From the NCBI GenBank assembly GCA_900239685.1, contig OENT01000083.1:124001-188000 (forward strand): DNA of 64,000 bases. Reading direction: 5' to 3'. Shown one piece after another: positions 1 through 13,717 of this stretch. Below the pieces are notes generated by a model. It ran no database searches and was not told the DNA's origin. It was given only the letters and a program-made list of their open reading frames with translations. Position numbers and translations under genes: made by a program. Source of the DNA: Rotaria macrura. Lineage: Eukaryota > Rotifera > Eurotatoria > Philodinida > Philodinidae. Position 1 is the first letter of the stretch. Each line of letters starts with the position of its first letter.

Positions 1-39
1 TGACCAAGACGAAGTCCTAAATCGTATCCTGTCGTTCGA

Positions 40-120
40 GCAAGGGGGGAAAAGCAGACGTCTGTACTTCTTGGTACTTCTGTACTTCTAAAGTACAGAA
101 GTCTGCTTTTCCCCCCTTGC
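40..120. repeat. Near-perfect foldback (inverted repeat) at left edge
   Basis: Arms 40-69 and 91-120 are reverse complements over 30 bp with one mismatch (60/100), and the outer 20 bp are perfect. The outer arm carries a six-base G run pairing with a six-base C run, strikingly GC-rich for this DNA. The 21-nt loop holds further copies of a GTACTTCT word that also occurs in the arm. Some similarity continues outside the arms. It could be a foldback transposon end, a structured RNA or a palindrome arising during replication. No target duplication was recognised. Confidence 0.75.
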
Positions 121-1966
121 TTTCGAGACAGAAGTTTTCTCGGATACAGATAAGATCGTCACATGTTACATCAGGGTTCTGCTTATACATCTTTACATTC
201 TAATATTTCTTACGACACACCATTATGGGATTCTACGATTATGACGGCGTTCAGACTGCAACAGAGAAAAGAAGCTATTGGAGCCATGACAAATCCTGAA
301 AGGCAAGTCGAAAAGAAAATTTCACATAAGATCAGATTTGAATAAAAGTCTACAAAGAAAAACTGGTTTTCTCTAATCTCGATTCGTGGCAAATTTATGT
401 CAACAAAGGTTTTTATTGATATTACCACGGCGAACAACCAATTTTGATGAGAGGTTGCCATGTTCCTGTTGATGGATAGTTTTTATCGCCTTATCAAAAT
501 TTCATTGACTAATAGAGATTTATGAGACAAACTATCCAAGTGTTAAATTCTGTTCTAACTCTAATTTTGCTCATAGTAAGGTCTCATAATGTAGACAAAA
601 AGGCCAAAATGGTTCGTACGATTGCTACTTTGCTTCACATAAACAATGATAAAACGTTTCTATAGAAATGGCACTATTACCGTATGTGTCAAAATGTTGG
701 TAACATATTTTTATTTAACATGTATCTTGGCTTGGGAATTCGATAAAATCTTCAAGCTTTTTTAGATTTGTTGTGAAAGACTTTACAGGACTTGTGTAAA
801 TAAATTTCTATTATCTGCCTCTAATGATTTTTTCCATACTTCAAATTTAAAAGGATGTGACAGCACTATTTCCCCTTCATATTGAGCATAATACACATTT
901 TTTGAATAGTTGCTTTTGTTTATTTTGACAATAGGAATTCGTTCACGTCGGTTATGTAATGCATTCCTCGATGAATCTTAAAACAAAACGTGAAAACTAA
1001 CGCTTTCCTAAGCTGAGATATGTACACAATAAAACATGTTACCATCGTTTTGATACATACGGTAATAATACTGTTTCTAAAGGAACTGGTTATCTTTGTT
1101 TCTTTGAAATTCAAAAGTAATGATACGAACCGTTCTAGGATTTCTGTCTGTACTATTAGTCAAATCCATGAAAAAAATATGACTTTGAACAGAAGTAATC
1201 ACTTGGATATATTCCTTCGTACGTGGAAGTGGAAGTTGATATATTTAAATTAGACATTTTGTTGAAGAATACCGGGTGTTTTATTAAACTCTATGTCAGT
1301 TTTGAAATTATTTCGTTTCTCTGTCTTTTCAGCATTATTAATTTCTTTTTAGAAATGATAAGATCAAAAGTAGAGGAGAATTAGGGAGCTTAATAAATGA
1401 ACATTTTCTATGCTAGCGAAGCAATTGAGAAGGATAGAGGAGTTGATATTGCATTGGTAACAAGAAAGCCAGTGTGAGGTCATCGTTATGCATGTAAGTA
1501 AGCAGCGAGAGAAATGGAAATAAGACTCAGCGAGCAAGATCATAAATGTGGAAGTCTTCTTTTTCTAACATTCCAAAGAAAAAAGAGATCACAAATTCAC
1601 TATAATTGATAGTGAACGAGTTGCCAAGAGAAATGATTATTTCTAAAAGTTGTGAAGGTAGCTGCAGTCATTTTAAAATTAATGTATTCTAGCATAATCA
1701 CATTGTTTTTAGATGAGTTATGATTGAAATCATGAGATATTTGTGAATTTTGTTGATAAAGCAATCATAAATGAATAGCAAAATAGTAATCCTAAACTCT
1801 ATTGAAATACATTGTAGATTCATATTTAAATTTCTTCTAACAAATCATGCCAAACTTGTGACGAGTATCATTCGGTATTATCAAGAAAATGAATGACAAA
1901 TAATAAACAGGTCGAAAATTCATATTTATTCAAGATAAATTCAGTTCTGATTATAAAAGACGTGCT
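121..1966. other. Gene-free stretch
   Basis: AT-rich sequence without a recognisable gene. An open segment at 163-345 (+) and an overlapping minus-strand frame at 210-461 have no splice context or similarity that I recognise. They could be the edge of a gene lying to the left of the window. Confidence 0.4.
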
Positions 1967-2348
1967 ATGTGTAAGCTACTTACATTCATATTGATTCTCT
2001 TGAAAGCATCACTTGAAATTGAAAAGGTATCTTGATGTCAAGACAGCTACAACAAGAAGCAGTCGCTAAAGAGCAAATAATTATATGGTTTAGTCCTAAT
2101 CACAAGTTAAACGATGTATCTTTTCTATTCAGGAGGTAGATCTATTGTTAACTGTAAAGAAGAATTACGAAGAATCGTTGGACAAGGTACTGAAAGTCGG
2201 TGAAGATGCTGACAGCGAATCTACCGCATTTACATGTAATAGAATTGCCGACGCTATTGAAAAAGAAATCAGCAATATAGATAAAAAATTAGAAGAAAAA
2301 ACAACAGATACTGGTACAAAGAAGGCTCAAGATGATAGTAAAAAGTAA
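1967..2348 (+). CDS. Small putative secreted protein, 91 aa, two exons
   Basis: Exons 1967-2026 and 2133-2348 join in phase 0 across a 106-nt intron (donor GTATCT, acceptor after TTTTCTATTCAG). The first exon encodes a short N-terminal hydrophobic run (about residues 4-12, LLTFILILL) after MCK, like a signal peptide or anchor. The rest (about 70 residues) is charged and probably alpha-helical, with many Glu, Lys and Asp, one Cys, and a Lys/Asp-rich tail ending DDSKK. The join restores one frame from an ATG through the hydrophobic start, which is the main support for the model. An ATAAA-type tract follows the stop (near 2417). A TATAAA-like string lies only 15 bp before the ATG, too close for a conventional promoter. 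I do not recognise the family, and the downstream exon alone could equally be the end of a longer gene. Confidence 0.5.
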
Positions 2349-5300
2349 CTGGAAAACGCCATTATACAAAAAAGAGACAAAAATAATAATTCTGCATAAT
2401 GTTTTTCGTTTAAATTCAAATAAATTGCAATGTTCTATAAAGATATAAAAATACTTAACGAATAATTCCATTCATTATGAAAATATTCGAATTGATATTG
2501 GATTTAAAAAGTGCTAGTAAAATATGTATTCCATACAAACGATGTAAAAAAGCTGTAAATGAGACTAGCTACAAAGAAACAGACAAACTCAATGAAATTA
2601 AATATGAACTGATTACATGTCATACAAAACGCAGGTAACGCACAGACGTATTTTCAACTTCGAAAGACTATATCTATAGAATGGTATAAGGAAAAGACTT
2701 GTAATTTTTAAGAAATATGTAAGTAAACTAATTCTATCATATATGAAAATTTCAGCCTCAACTGTTTTGTTGCTTGGATTTTATGAGGACAAAACTGGTC
2801 GGTAACTCACAGACAGAAAAGGCTCTCGATTCTTGGGTGATACAGAAGGAGTGATAAATCCTGCCAACAACTCCATGTTCATGAACTTTGAGAGATGTAG
2901 TTTTATAGTTGAAAGATAGGGTTATATTCTGGTCAAGAGAAAGCATCCACAGCTTGAAAAATGAGTGAACAATTGACAAAACATGAAGTAACGCACAAAC
3001 ATTAATTTTCAAAAAGATTTTCGCAGGTCTAAAAATTTAGCTGCGTACATCAAAGTAACAATGTTCATTTGTATTTCAAGCCACCAGTACTATTTTAAAT
3101 GTTAAAAATGTTTCCGTTAATGAATACGATAAGATAAAAAGAGCCTTCTCAAGCTACTGTTATATGAAAAAGCTGAATTTTGGTTGGTAACCATGATTTA
3201 GTTTCGTAATTATTAAAAAAAACGAGATAGATCAAATCAGGATCTATGAAAACCTATACAAAACTTTAAATGACCAAGATCTATTGTTTCATCTCCGAAA
3301 ATTTGAGCGCTCAACTTCAATCATGCTAGTTGGCCGTTAGCCGTTTTGTATGTTGTTTAATGAAAAATATGTAACGAACACAGTCAATGTTTTTTCAATC
3401 GAGTATGCACCATTATCGAATGCATATGCACACCCTATATGCACAGAATCAATGATGATAGAGATAAAAAGTTTAAAAGAAACATGATTAAATCCTATGA
3501 AAGAGAGCAAGAATGTTCGTAACATATTGGACAACTGTTAATGGTATTTCTTTCATGCCAGAAAAACAACATCCATGTGCGTATGCGCACAAGCAACTTA
3601 TGTAATCCAATATTATAGCTAAGACGAATAGATAAAACATATCTCACTTATTCGATATCACACAAATCCACGTCATCGTGAAGTTTCAAGTGTAACTCTT
3701 GTGCTCGTTGAGCAGATACGCACCGAGCATGTGTGGCAAGGAACTACTTTATTTTTGTTTAATGCGAAGGTGAAAATCTCTAATAGTACGCGTTCATTTG
3801 AAAACATATAGTGAGATATCGTAGAAAAAAGTTGCATATGTTCCAGCAACATTGAAAATTCAAGTTTCGTGCTGAAAGTGGTAAAATTTTTATGCTAGAA
3901 AACAGATCAATGACCAATTGTAGACAAATAAGTGACATGTTTAAAACAAGGAGAAAATCTCTGAATGCATCTATTCCATTTATACTAACGAAGTTTCAAT
4001 GTACGAAGAAGTGTATTAGTTAAGTGTTAGTACGTGTTTATTATAATCAGTTATTTGCATTATTGTGTAAAAAATGAAACAAGGTGGAATGCTCCGAGCC
4101 GATGAATGTTGGGAGCAGGGCAGGGGTAATCACCGAATTTTTTGGTGGTAGTCATACTATTTTTGCTAACGAATCGAACAAAAATTCTCGATTTCACACG
4201 AAAAAACGATCAAATCTGATGATTGGGGGAGGGGGGTCTGAATCCACTGCCCACTTCCCTGATCGAGAAACACGTGGGCATTGAGTGGAACTATTTACAG
4301 AATAAAATTCAAATGATCGTCATAAATTAATCGTATTCTATTGATATTATTAGTGGGAAAATTCACTATTGAAAAACATGTACATGTATTAAATATTAAA
4401 ATAACTTCAAATGTATTTTTATCATTGAGTATATCAGAGACTATGGTCAGAACTAGGCCAGTATTCAACGCAATACAATACATCGGATGAAATTATATTA
4501 ACATTTAATGTGTGTTTTTCACTTGACATACTCTCTTACTGATAATATTAACAGAAAATAATTAATATTTGACGAGAACTCATATGATATTCTTTAAATA
4601 CCTATCTTTCAGGTCTACCCTATTTGGAATATTGGAAAAGAAAAAAATTAAATTGTCCGAAAACTTTTCACATACTTTCTGTATATAATCGGTAATTGTT
4701 AATATCTAACTAATCCTATAAGCTTCTTTCTCATCTATGCTAACAAAAGCAGGGAAAAGTGAGAACTTTGTGCTTCTCTAGACAATTGAAACAACGATGG
4801 CGTACTAAGACTGACAGTATTGGTAACATTTGATCGTTTCCATTGTAACTGTTTTGTCTACGTTAGAATCGAGAATTTCAATGAAAGTACTCATATTATG
4901 AGATTGACCTGCATCTATTTAATTGTCTGAAGATATCGGTCCGTCGACTATGTTGTTCCTTAACAGACTGTATGGAAAAAAGTACATTACTAGAAATGAG
5001 ACAGCTATGAAGAGTGGATTGATCACTGTCATAAGAGAAAAAACCAAAACAACACTATGATCATTTAGATAACAGACGACTGTATGGGTATGTGATTGTG
5101 GATCTAGACCTTTATGTTGGTCAGAGAGAGGCTAACACTCACACACTACACTAACAGAATATAACAATGATTATCTAAAACAGTTGTTCGATAGGAGGCA
5201 TATTAAATATTATCGTATTGAATCTCTTCTTAGATTGTGTTAAGATTGTTGACAAGTTTATGAACATAAAAAGGTCCGATGAATATGAAATATTACACAG

Positions 5301-8300
5301 CTAAGATCATTTAATGTGAGATTTTTCCTAAATGAATAATAATAGTTAAGATTTGCATCGAATTTAAATGAAATAAATATGAAGATACAAAATACGTACA
5401 GAATACGACTTAACACAATTTTTTATTAACTTCTTTGAGCTATGACCAGATTTGAACTGTCTTGAGACGCTATAAAATTGATGTGACTAGTTGAAATATG
5501 ATGTAGACGTGCGTATTATCGTCTTTTCAAAGTTACTAACACTTGCATTTTTCAAATCTGTAACTAAGAACGAAAACATAGAAATATTTTGAGTAGCCAT
5601 CACGCATTCTAAGAAGATCTTGAAATATCCAAATCAAAGAAAAACGTTAAGTATAGAACTGTATTTATCGCATTAACCAATAGCAGTATTATTTTATTTC
5701 AAAATTTGTATCTTGGAGTCCAACTTGAAGAACTTATCAAAAATAATCCCGATCTGCAAAGTTTTCGCAAGTATTGCCTTAGGTAGTGCACATTTCTACT
5801 CTAGACAAAGTAGGTTGAGAAAGTAGATGAAATTGATGCAAAAACAACTTTTCTCTTAGAGCGTAGGTGAAATGCTGGTGGAACATAATCGCTTGGAAGA
5901 AGCTTTGCAACTATGATCATCGAAGAAAATACAAAGAAATTTTAATATAAATTTTTTTCATTATAGGACATTAATCTTTCCTGTGTATGATTATTCAAAT
6001 TGTTGAACTTATTTGAATAATTAGATCTTATAGAGGAATTTCAATTTTCTGGATTGTTCGAAAAATCTGATCTTTTTTAATGTCTCAAAAAAATATAATA
6101 GATGAATTGAAATTTAAACATAATCGAATCAATTGGCGGTCATTTTATGAACTAAGTTTCATAGAAATTCTTTTATTCCATTTTGACATGAAGATTTTGC
6201 GAAGACAAAACTCTAGTGGATGATGTCATAATTAAATTTAAAATCTCAAGTAAATTTATTATGAATAGTTAATTCTGAATCGAAGGAGAACTTGTCAGTT
6301 ACGAATTCATTCTTATTGTACGATCGTATTTTTCTTTGAAGAAATCAAAAAACATATCAGTAAAGTATTGTAATGTTCACTCGTCATCAATATTTCTCTT
6401 GTCACTTCGGATATCTAATTATGTCCCTCTCGTGAATACGAGAAACTATTCTGGAAAGAATTTCAGTCTAAATAGCAGAATGTGAAACGAAATTTTTAAT
6501 AGATAGCGGATAAGAAAAGGCTCACAGAGAATATTCAAAGTAATCAGAAAGCTAAGGAACTCTACAACTACAGATTTGGTTAGACCAATCAGAGTTTTCT
6601 AAATTATCTTTTGGATGATGACGCTTGCCTTTTGAACTCTTGTTGATAGATAAACATAAATCGTACGAGTTGAGGAAAATTACTAAAACAAATGATCGAA
6701 CAACAAAAAAGTGAAAAGCAATAGGCTGGCTAAGAGAACGATTCGCATCACTTTCATTGACTGAGAACAAGAAGGTACTCTATTTTATTAGCGTAGGAAA
6801 TTCAAAGATATTCGACATTTCATTTAGAAAAATAATCATGAAGACATATCGATGTCAGTGACTCTACATTTATGTTGCTCAAATAGAGAAAAAAATCGGA
6901 GTAGCACAATTTTTTTCAAGCACTCAATATATCTGTAATTGACTTGAAATATCCGTAAAATATATAACGAAATTGTAAACGGAAAAGTTTGAAACATCTC
7001 ATACTCATTGGGAAAGAAATCTGAAATTATTTTGATCTTTTTAAATCCACTATTCCAGTACGGATTTCTTTCATACTATATGTGACAACACGAGCTATTC
7101 TATGCTTCTAAGGTGTTTTCCTGTATAGGTTGTTTCCTTGTATGACACTCTGACGAAGTTTGTTAGATACAACAAACACAGTTCTATGCTGCAATACTCA
7201 AACAGTTCACTTCGTAGAAGAAAACAGGTCTATAATATGTATCCTTAGAGCTTATTGGATCCTGGCCTTGACAAGATGTTACTGATTGGATTCAAATCGA
7301 AAAAAAAAACTATTACGAAACTTTCATTTTCTCGGAATTTTTTCTTCGATTAGATGTGTTTATATTTTTATGGACAGTTTCAAAACTTTTTAATAATTCA
7401 TAATAAAACTATAAATAAAATGAAAAGCTCAGTTATTATCTAATTTAACAATTGTGCCACAGTTTGATCGTAATCGAACATATTTACTTTCTTTGAGAAT
7501 TCTTTTAGTATCAATAGGGATTTTACGAAATAATCTTGAAATTTCTTAACGAAGAATCATAATCGCATGCCGTATATTTAAATGAACTACCATCGTCATG
7601 CAGGCAAAAAAAGGATTGACGCAGTAAGTAACTATCCATTATAGAAATAATATCTTGAAAAGTTCATTCAGCTCATAAAAAGTAAAAATTAAATATTTAT
7701 TATTGAAATTTCAACATCTTTCTTCAATTTAGAGTAATCTCAACTCCAAATAGTAATGTATTTATACAAAATCATTTTTCTTCTTCGTATAGATCTATTG
7801 TAATAGCACAACAAAAAACATTAAATATTTATTAAAAATTTCATTATTTTCTGTTTATTTAAAACAGTCTCAAGGCGAAAGAGAAAAATAACTGTTTATT
7901 TTATTTAGATTTAATCTAAACTTCATACAGTTAACCAAATAATACAGCACAGACAATGTAAACAACTACTAAGCATATCTATGATTTGAAGACTTATGAA
8001 TCTGAGAATAAATGTGAACTACATCATCGGAATTCAATTAGTTTATTTCTCTGGTTCAAAATTGTATGGATTTCAAAAAAGAAGCTTCAAAACGTATTAC
8101 ATAAAATTTGTTCTTGCTGTTTGATTTATTTAGATTAGAAAATAAATTTTTATCCATAAAATTAACGAGTAATAAATTTCATATTCATCGGAACAGTAAT
8201 TTCCTTGAACTCGTCAGACAACTATTTGATTATGATTAAAAATATTTAATCGAAATTCTAGAAATTCGATTTAAATCTGTTTATGAATTATTATTTTATG

Positions 8301-8927
8301 AATTCTCTATCATGGTAATTTTATCGAATTGCAATGGAAACGTATGCATTCAACTTTAAAAAAGTAGTACAAAATTGAATGCATCAGTATGAATAGGACT
8401 GTAATCGAAAGAATTTTATTAAAATTATGAAGTGATAACAGAAGGAAAAGTAGATTCTGAAGTATTGGAGTCAATCAGAAGCAATAGATGTATCTCAATC
8501 TCAACTGAATTATCTTTTAATAAAATCTTTGAACAATCAAAAATGAATATTCTTTTAATCGAGAATATGTTATTATTTCTAAAAACTGTCAAACAAAGCA
8601 AAATAGACACACTGGCCTTTATTTCGATTGCTAGTGAGAAACATAAGCAATCAATGATTTAGGAAATAAAGATTGACAGTCAGTCTTCATGTTGTCACAA
8701 GTAGAATTACGAGTGCACCTGTATTCAGAGATCCATCTTGAAACCACATGTGCACGATCACCGTTTCTTCTTAAGACATTAAAGAAAATATGATGCATAA
8801 GAACGATAGTTTCTCATCCAAAATTCTTGATTCACATTCGCCTGATTCAAAAATATGACTGAATATCAATTGTTAATCGAAACCTTTTATTGTACAAATA
8901 ATAACTAAGATAAAAGAAAACCTATGA
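2349..8927. other. Long gene-free stretch (6.6 kb)
   Basis: AT-rich DNA without supported coding. A patch at about 4080-4290 is much richer in G and C than its surroundings. It contains an imperfect hairpin (about 4239-4288) and reads like a repeat remnant. Overlapping open frames at 8425-8662 on both strands have no splice context and are probably chance. Confidence 0.45.
4080..4290. repeat. GC-richer patch, possible decayed dispersed repeat
   Basis: About 200 bp with G-runs (GGGGGAGGGGGG near 4226) in otherwise A/T-rich DNA. Its 3' part folds on itself: CCACT and GCCCAC near 4239-4250 can pair with GTGGGC and AGTGG near 4274-4288 around a small bulge. The one open frame across it (4084-4284, +) is rich in Gly and Ser and looks accidental. 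No terminal repeats or target duplication found. Confidence 0.3.
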
Positions 8928-9636
8928 TCAACGAAACCAATCCGATAATCCAGGACGCAGCATTGTTGCCAGATTTTCTTTACTAGTCGTTGACATCATA
9001 CGTTTTTCATCTTTGACAAGTTCATCGAACGGCATTCGACCACGCCATATATCAGGGTATTCAAATGTTTCATTTTTCTGCAAAATGTTCAAATACAATA
9101 TATATCATACAAAGGAAAAGAATAAATCTTTGTTTTTACTAAGAATACGTAAGCGAATTTTCGATCTGGATCAGGATCAATTATCTCTGATGATACTGGA
9201 TGACGATTTTCTTTGCCTAAAAGCAGTAGACTTATTAGCAAATATTTAATAACATATTGTTCAAACCTTGTTGGATAATTGTTGTTACATCAAGTACATC
9301 AATTTTATAAATCTTCTCTAAATATTGTTTTACATCGTTTTTAGTCATTCTAAAATAAACAAACATATATGCAAATAGTATTATCAACACAAGGATAGAC
9401 CGATTTCTTACTCTATATGACATTCAAATCGAACAACATTAGGCCTTAACGCACGATTTTCTTCCGGTCTCACAATTCTCATCCAAAATTGAGGAAAAAA
9501 AATTCGATGTTTTGGATCACCAGGTTGCCATTTCGGATATCGAGGTGTCATTGATTTGTAAAGAAATTGACTAAATAGGATACAGTTAAGTGCAAAAGAA
9601 ATTTAATTTTTCTTACAGATTGGCTGGTAAACGCAT
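8928..9636 (-). CDS. mRpL23: Mitochondrial large-subunit ribosomal protein uL23m (MRPL23)
   Basis: Five exons on the minus strand: 9617-9636, 9412-9570, 9267-9349, 9140-9216 and 8928-9077. They join in frame into a 162-residue protein (human MRPL23 is about 153). It should be a component of the mitochondrial 54S subunit near the exit tunnel. Family features seen: an N-terminal FFPQFWMRIVRP-type block, then the helix MTKNDVKQYLEKIYKIDV, a VTTIIQQG strand, the KFAYVFL strand, a FEYPDIW motif and a C-terminal DWFR end comparable with the WFG(L) end of animal homologues. The first exon is only 20 nt. An internal ATG at residue 14 could also serve as a start, but the splice join keeps the upstream frame. 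A further 3' splice site (AG at 9644-9645) lies 8 nt before the first ATG, suggesting trans-splicing or a 5'UTR intron. The donor of exon 3 is weak (GTTTGA). Confidence 0.9.
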
Positions 9637-9645
9637 TTCGAATCT

Positions 9646-12600
9646 GAAATCAGAGAAGAAAATCGATGAAACCAACAAGCAGACTCGATGGTACAGTCCA
9701 TGTTTTATGCATCGTGAATAAATACAATCACGATAGTAAGATCTGTAGTTGTCGCTAATAGATTATGATAATTGATTGCGTCGCTCATGATGCAAACAAT
9801 TAGAACTTGAAGAAAATCAGATATTCTAAGTTTTACTGATGTGAAATAGAAATGATGAGTTACATGTAGTTACCAAAGAGTGTCATGTTATTTTGTCTGA
9901 AAATTTTCGATTTTCTAAATTTTTCTATATCAAAAGTGGAAATAATTATATACAATTGTCATCAGTCTATTTGTTGCGTACTATATAGCATACATTCAAC
10001 TATCATTTTTTTCCTAACTTAAATTCTTTCTTTGAAATATTTGCAATACTACCAGTGACTGTTGCAACAGTAGAAAAGTCATCTTCCACCATGAAAAGAA
10101 TAAAAAGAACGCATCGAAATAGTACTGGTGATAGACGTTTGAGTGGTCTTGCTTAAGCTTATGTGTACATCGTGATATTGCAAACAGCTTATAACTATAT
10201 AGACAATGTAATGGATATGCTTTCCAAGAACAAGCGGCGAATCAATTTTGCCAAATCATGAACGAACTTTCTTTTCTTTTCTAGCTTCATTGTGAACAGT
10301 TATTTATTTTTTCATTTCATTGTCAAACAAAGACTATAGCCTATGAGATTATTTTATTCCAGATAAATAATTACAAACTACTTATAAAGGAAATGAAGCC
10401 ATTTCTAGATTCACAATAGACTGCTTCATTTTTCTTTGAATTGAATGCGTGACGGATTAGACTGTTGTGCACACCCCTCAGAGAAATCCTGGCTACGTCC
10501 CCGGTTGTACATCGATTCACAATTCTGAATATGAAGTTAAAACAAGACCGATATTAAAACATTAAATAAAGTCAAAGAAATACACAATTCGAATGGGAGT
10601 ATGTGTAAAATATGTCCGGTAAAGATGAAGAGGAGAAAAACAACCGATTTGTGACGTTCATTTTTCTTCTTTTATTTTCATTCAAAAACAAGTTCCCCAT
10701 ATGTCCATTATAAATATATTCGTATTGAAAAGGTTCGACATTTTAACATAGTTTATGGTACGTTCAGAGTAGGATTTTATGTGAAAACGATATATTTTAA
10801 TCAGTGCTACTGTATTTAACCACATTGCAGTGACGTTTTCTGTTAAACTTCATGCATGTGCTGATATCGAGTTTAGGAAGAACTACTACGCAGCTTTTTC
10901 TCTCTATTAATAAGTCTTGTATGTATCACAAAGGTTTCGTATGACTTCTCTTTCATGTCGAATTGGCAAGAAATTAGCTTGAACTATTGTTTGATTCTAA
11001 CAGCGAACTTTTTCTTTCGATCATAATAAAAAGGCAATTGTTGATGCTCAGCGACCGCCGATGCTACCATGATGTCGACTGTAGTCTATTCTTTTCTTAA
11101 AATATCTTAACAATATTTTTGATCATAGAAACAATAAATCTATAATTACAATAGTCATGACCTCAAATGAATGACTAAACTTAGAAATTTATCTTTTTCG
11201 AACAGAGTGGCTTCTGACGAAAGTTTTTCGGGTTTTATTTACCTCTATTGAATCTTCGTCGAGAATGAAAATAATCAGAACAAATCAATTTTTCGAGAAA
11301 AACATTTTGGTATTTAAATATGCAAAGGAATGCAGTTGTGGGTACCGTACAGAAATGTCTTTACCTGCAACTCTCAAGCGTTAAACTTTTCTATAAAAAT
11401 GGCGCTCTTAAGAGCGTGTTCCATTGGTTTTTAATATAGCAACTAAACTGCTCCTTGATACAGTTAGTAACCGGAAATTTCATCAGGCTTGACTTCATTG
11501 CCTCTATATCTTTCACCTTAATACAACTTAGAAAGTAAACAGAACAAAATTAACTTTAGCAAGTTTATTCTACAGTTTTGATAGAGGTAAGAGAAAAAGT
11601 TACATGCATACTCAAGTATGAGGAGATTTTTGTTGAGCAAATCGATCGATCTCAAAGCACATTAGTTCAATGTTAACTCAGATTACTTATCAAAATAATA
11701 TTTTCTTATTTTAAAGGGTGTTAACAGTTTAAAGTAACATGTTACGTTTGAATTACAATTGAAAGAGAAAAAATCTGCAATAATTTCGAAAATCTGTAGT
11801 ATGAAAATTCGTTCAAGAATTGATTCCATAACTTATCAACTTTTCGTCGTACTGCTAACATTCTCATCATAATAATAGCTCTAATAGTTTACACCTATCG
11901 TCAATATTTTCTCTTTCGCTGACGAACAACGATAAACAACTCAACGACAAATTCGTCTTATTTAATTGTCTAAAGAAGAAAACACGACAAGTCCAGGGAT
12001 CTGCTTGGTACTCTGCTTCTGACTCAATGAATATTGACTTTCGCTATTTATAAGTGTTATCATAGTATGTCATCGAGTAACATCAGCTTGATTGTTTGCG
12101 CATAATTGATTATGACTGTGGGTGATTATGTTTGTTTCGTACACAGAGGTCTATGTATATGTTTTTCTGTCGTTAAATATGAATTATGGGTGAATTCAGT
12201 TCCCTCTCATTGTTGACGAAGAAGGAATCTTGTTAGAAAAACATATGGTCGATCATCCATAGTGTCTAACATCTAGTATCATCTTGTATAAAAACCAGTG
12301 TTGTATCAAATAACTACACTCCGATCATTCTCATATACTTATCGACACTACGATGAATATTCATTGGCATTGTAACGAAATCTATGATATGAACGAATCA
12401 TGTAACCTCTTCATTTCTGTCGAAAATATGAGCATATTCTCTTCACGTAAATCATGGATAATGATTCATTGATTATAAAGATCACTGTTACTTCGAAATT
12501 AAGCTTTGCTAATGAGAAAGAAACTTGCTGTTACTATCGAATCCAGAATATGAAGCACAAGTATGTTCTAAACGATTTACTAGTGCTCGAACGAAATGTA

Positions 12601-13717
12601 TCAACGAAATCAAATGAACTAAATTTATATCCATATCAGTCGTAGTGTTGATCATCGTTTTACTAGTAAAATATCTTAGAAAATCTCTTGTCAATCCATA
12701 ATTACTCCACATATATAAGAATAGAGCATGATGTATGAATTGTTAACAATTTTTATGATGCACTTATTATGCGACACTGTATCATCAAGTGCTCATAGTA
12801 AATGTATGTGTCTTTGATGGTTGTTGATAAAGTACGCACACACCTTTTTCTTCCGTTGTTCATCTTCTCGAGTACGTCGTAAAGGAAATTTTTTTCACTC
12901 AGAAATAAAACTGAGATAGTGTAGGGTGTGGATTTCTGTTAGTTGATACATGTCTTATACTAATCAAAGCGATCCGAATCTGCATCCAGATCGATACCCG
13001 TATCTGTCCTTCTACTCATACGTACTGCCATACAACATACTCACCCCATTGAGCAATATTAGGCCAAATGATAGGTGACTGATTGAAATGGAAGAAACCA
13101 GACTCCAATGATGTTCTGATAAATAAAGTTTTAGAATATTGTGCATAACACTAGAGTTCATGACATTAAAATTCATGAAAGTTATTACTCCGTCTTGGAT
13201 GTCTTTCATAGATCATTGAATGAATGCAGTCTGAGTTCTAGACTCCATTCAAATTCAGCGAAGTAGTAGAGGGACGAGGACACGGAAAATACATATCGAT
13301 CATTTTTCCTGTTCTGTGTATACATGAGAAACAATGGGATGATGTCGCTCTTTTGCAATTCCATCGATATTATATACACATTAGATAAAGAAAGTCTCAA
13401 CTAGAAATTTTCATTGGTTTAATTTAATCGAATAAAGTTGATTGTTTAGGGAGAGAGAAAGAAAGAAAGAAAGAAGGAACGAACGAAACATGAATACCTG
13501 ACAAGATGTGACTTATTAAAAAAAAATAAAATTAATCTTTCGTTTAAGGACAACACATAAAGACTGAATACTTGTAATTAAATAATATTAGTAATATTAG
13601 TCTTTTTCTAAATTCTACTTTCTTCTTTATATATTTTCATAAATTGATTGTAACCAAGATAAAAAGATTGACTCATTGAAAGTATCATTGATTTCTTTCT
13701 ATTTAGTTGTTTTTTAG
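9646..13717. other. Gene-free stretch (4 kb)
   Basis: No supported gene. Around 10470-10510 a C/G-richer string with a CCTCAGAGAAATCCTGGCTACG-like core looks like a repeat remnant. Frames at 12454-12645 (+) and 13012-13400 (-) are open without splice support. A short frame from 12950 (+, about 42 codons, with Tyr and Pro) looks faintly coding but cannot be extended. A purine-rich GAAA/GAAG tract lies at about 13450-13485, just before the DENND1 gene. Confidence 0.4.
13450..13485. repeat. GA/GAAA-type simple repeat
   Basis: A GAGAGAGAAAGAAAGAAAG-type purine tract continuing into GGAACGAACG variants, about 230 bp upstream of the DENND1 start codon. Confidence 0.8.

Noticed and set aside
163..461. 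Overlapping ORFs on both strands near the left edge
   Set aside because: No splice sites or recognisable domain; too short to support, though an edge exon remains possible.
8425..8662. 76-codon plus ORF and 61-codon minus ORF
   Set aside because: They mirror each other, A/T-driven, with no start context, splice context or similarity.
12454..12645. 63-codon ORF starting with ATG
   Set aside because: No flanking exons, no domain, and an overlapping minus frame of similar length.
13012..13400. Two adjacent minus-strand ORFs that could be exons of a receptor-like gene
   Set aside because: No consistent splice join and no motif; a resemblance to receptor ligand-binding domains was too vague.
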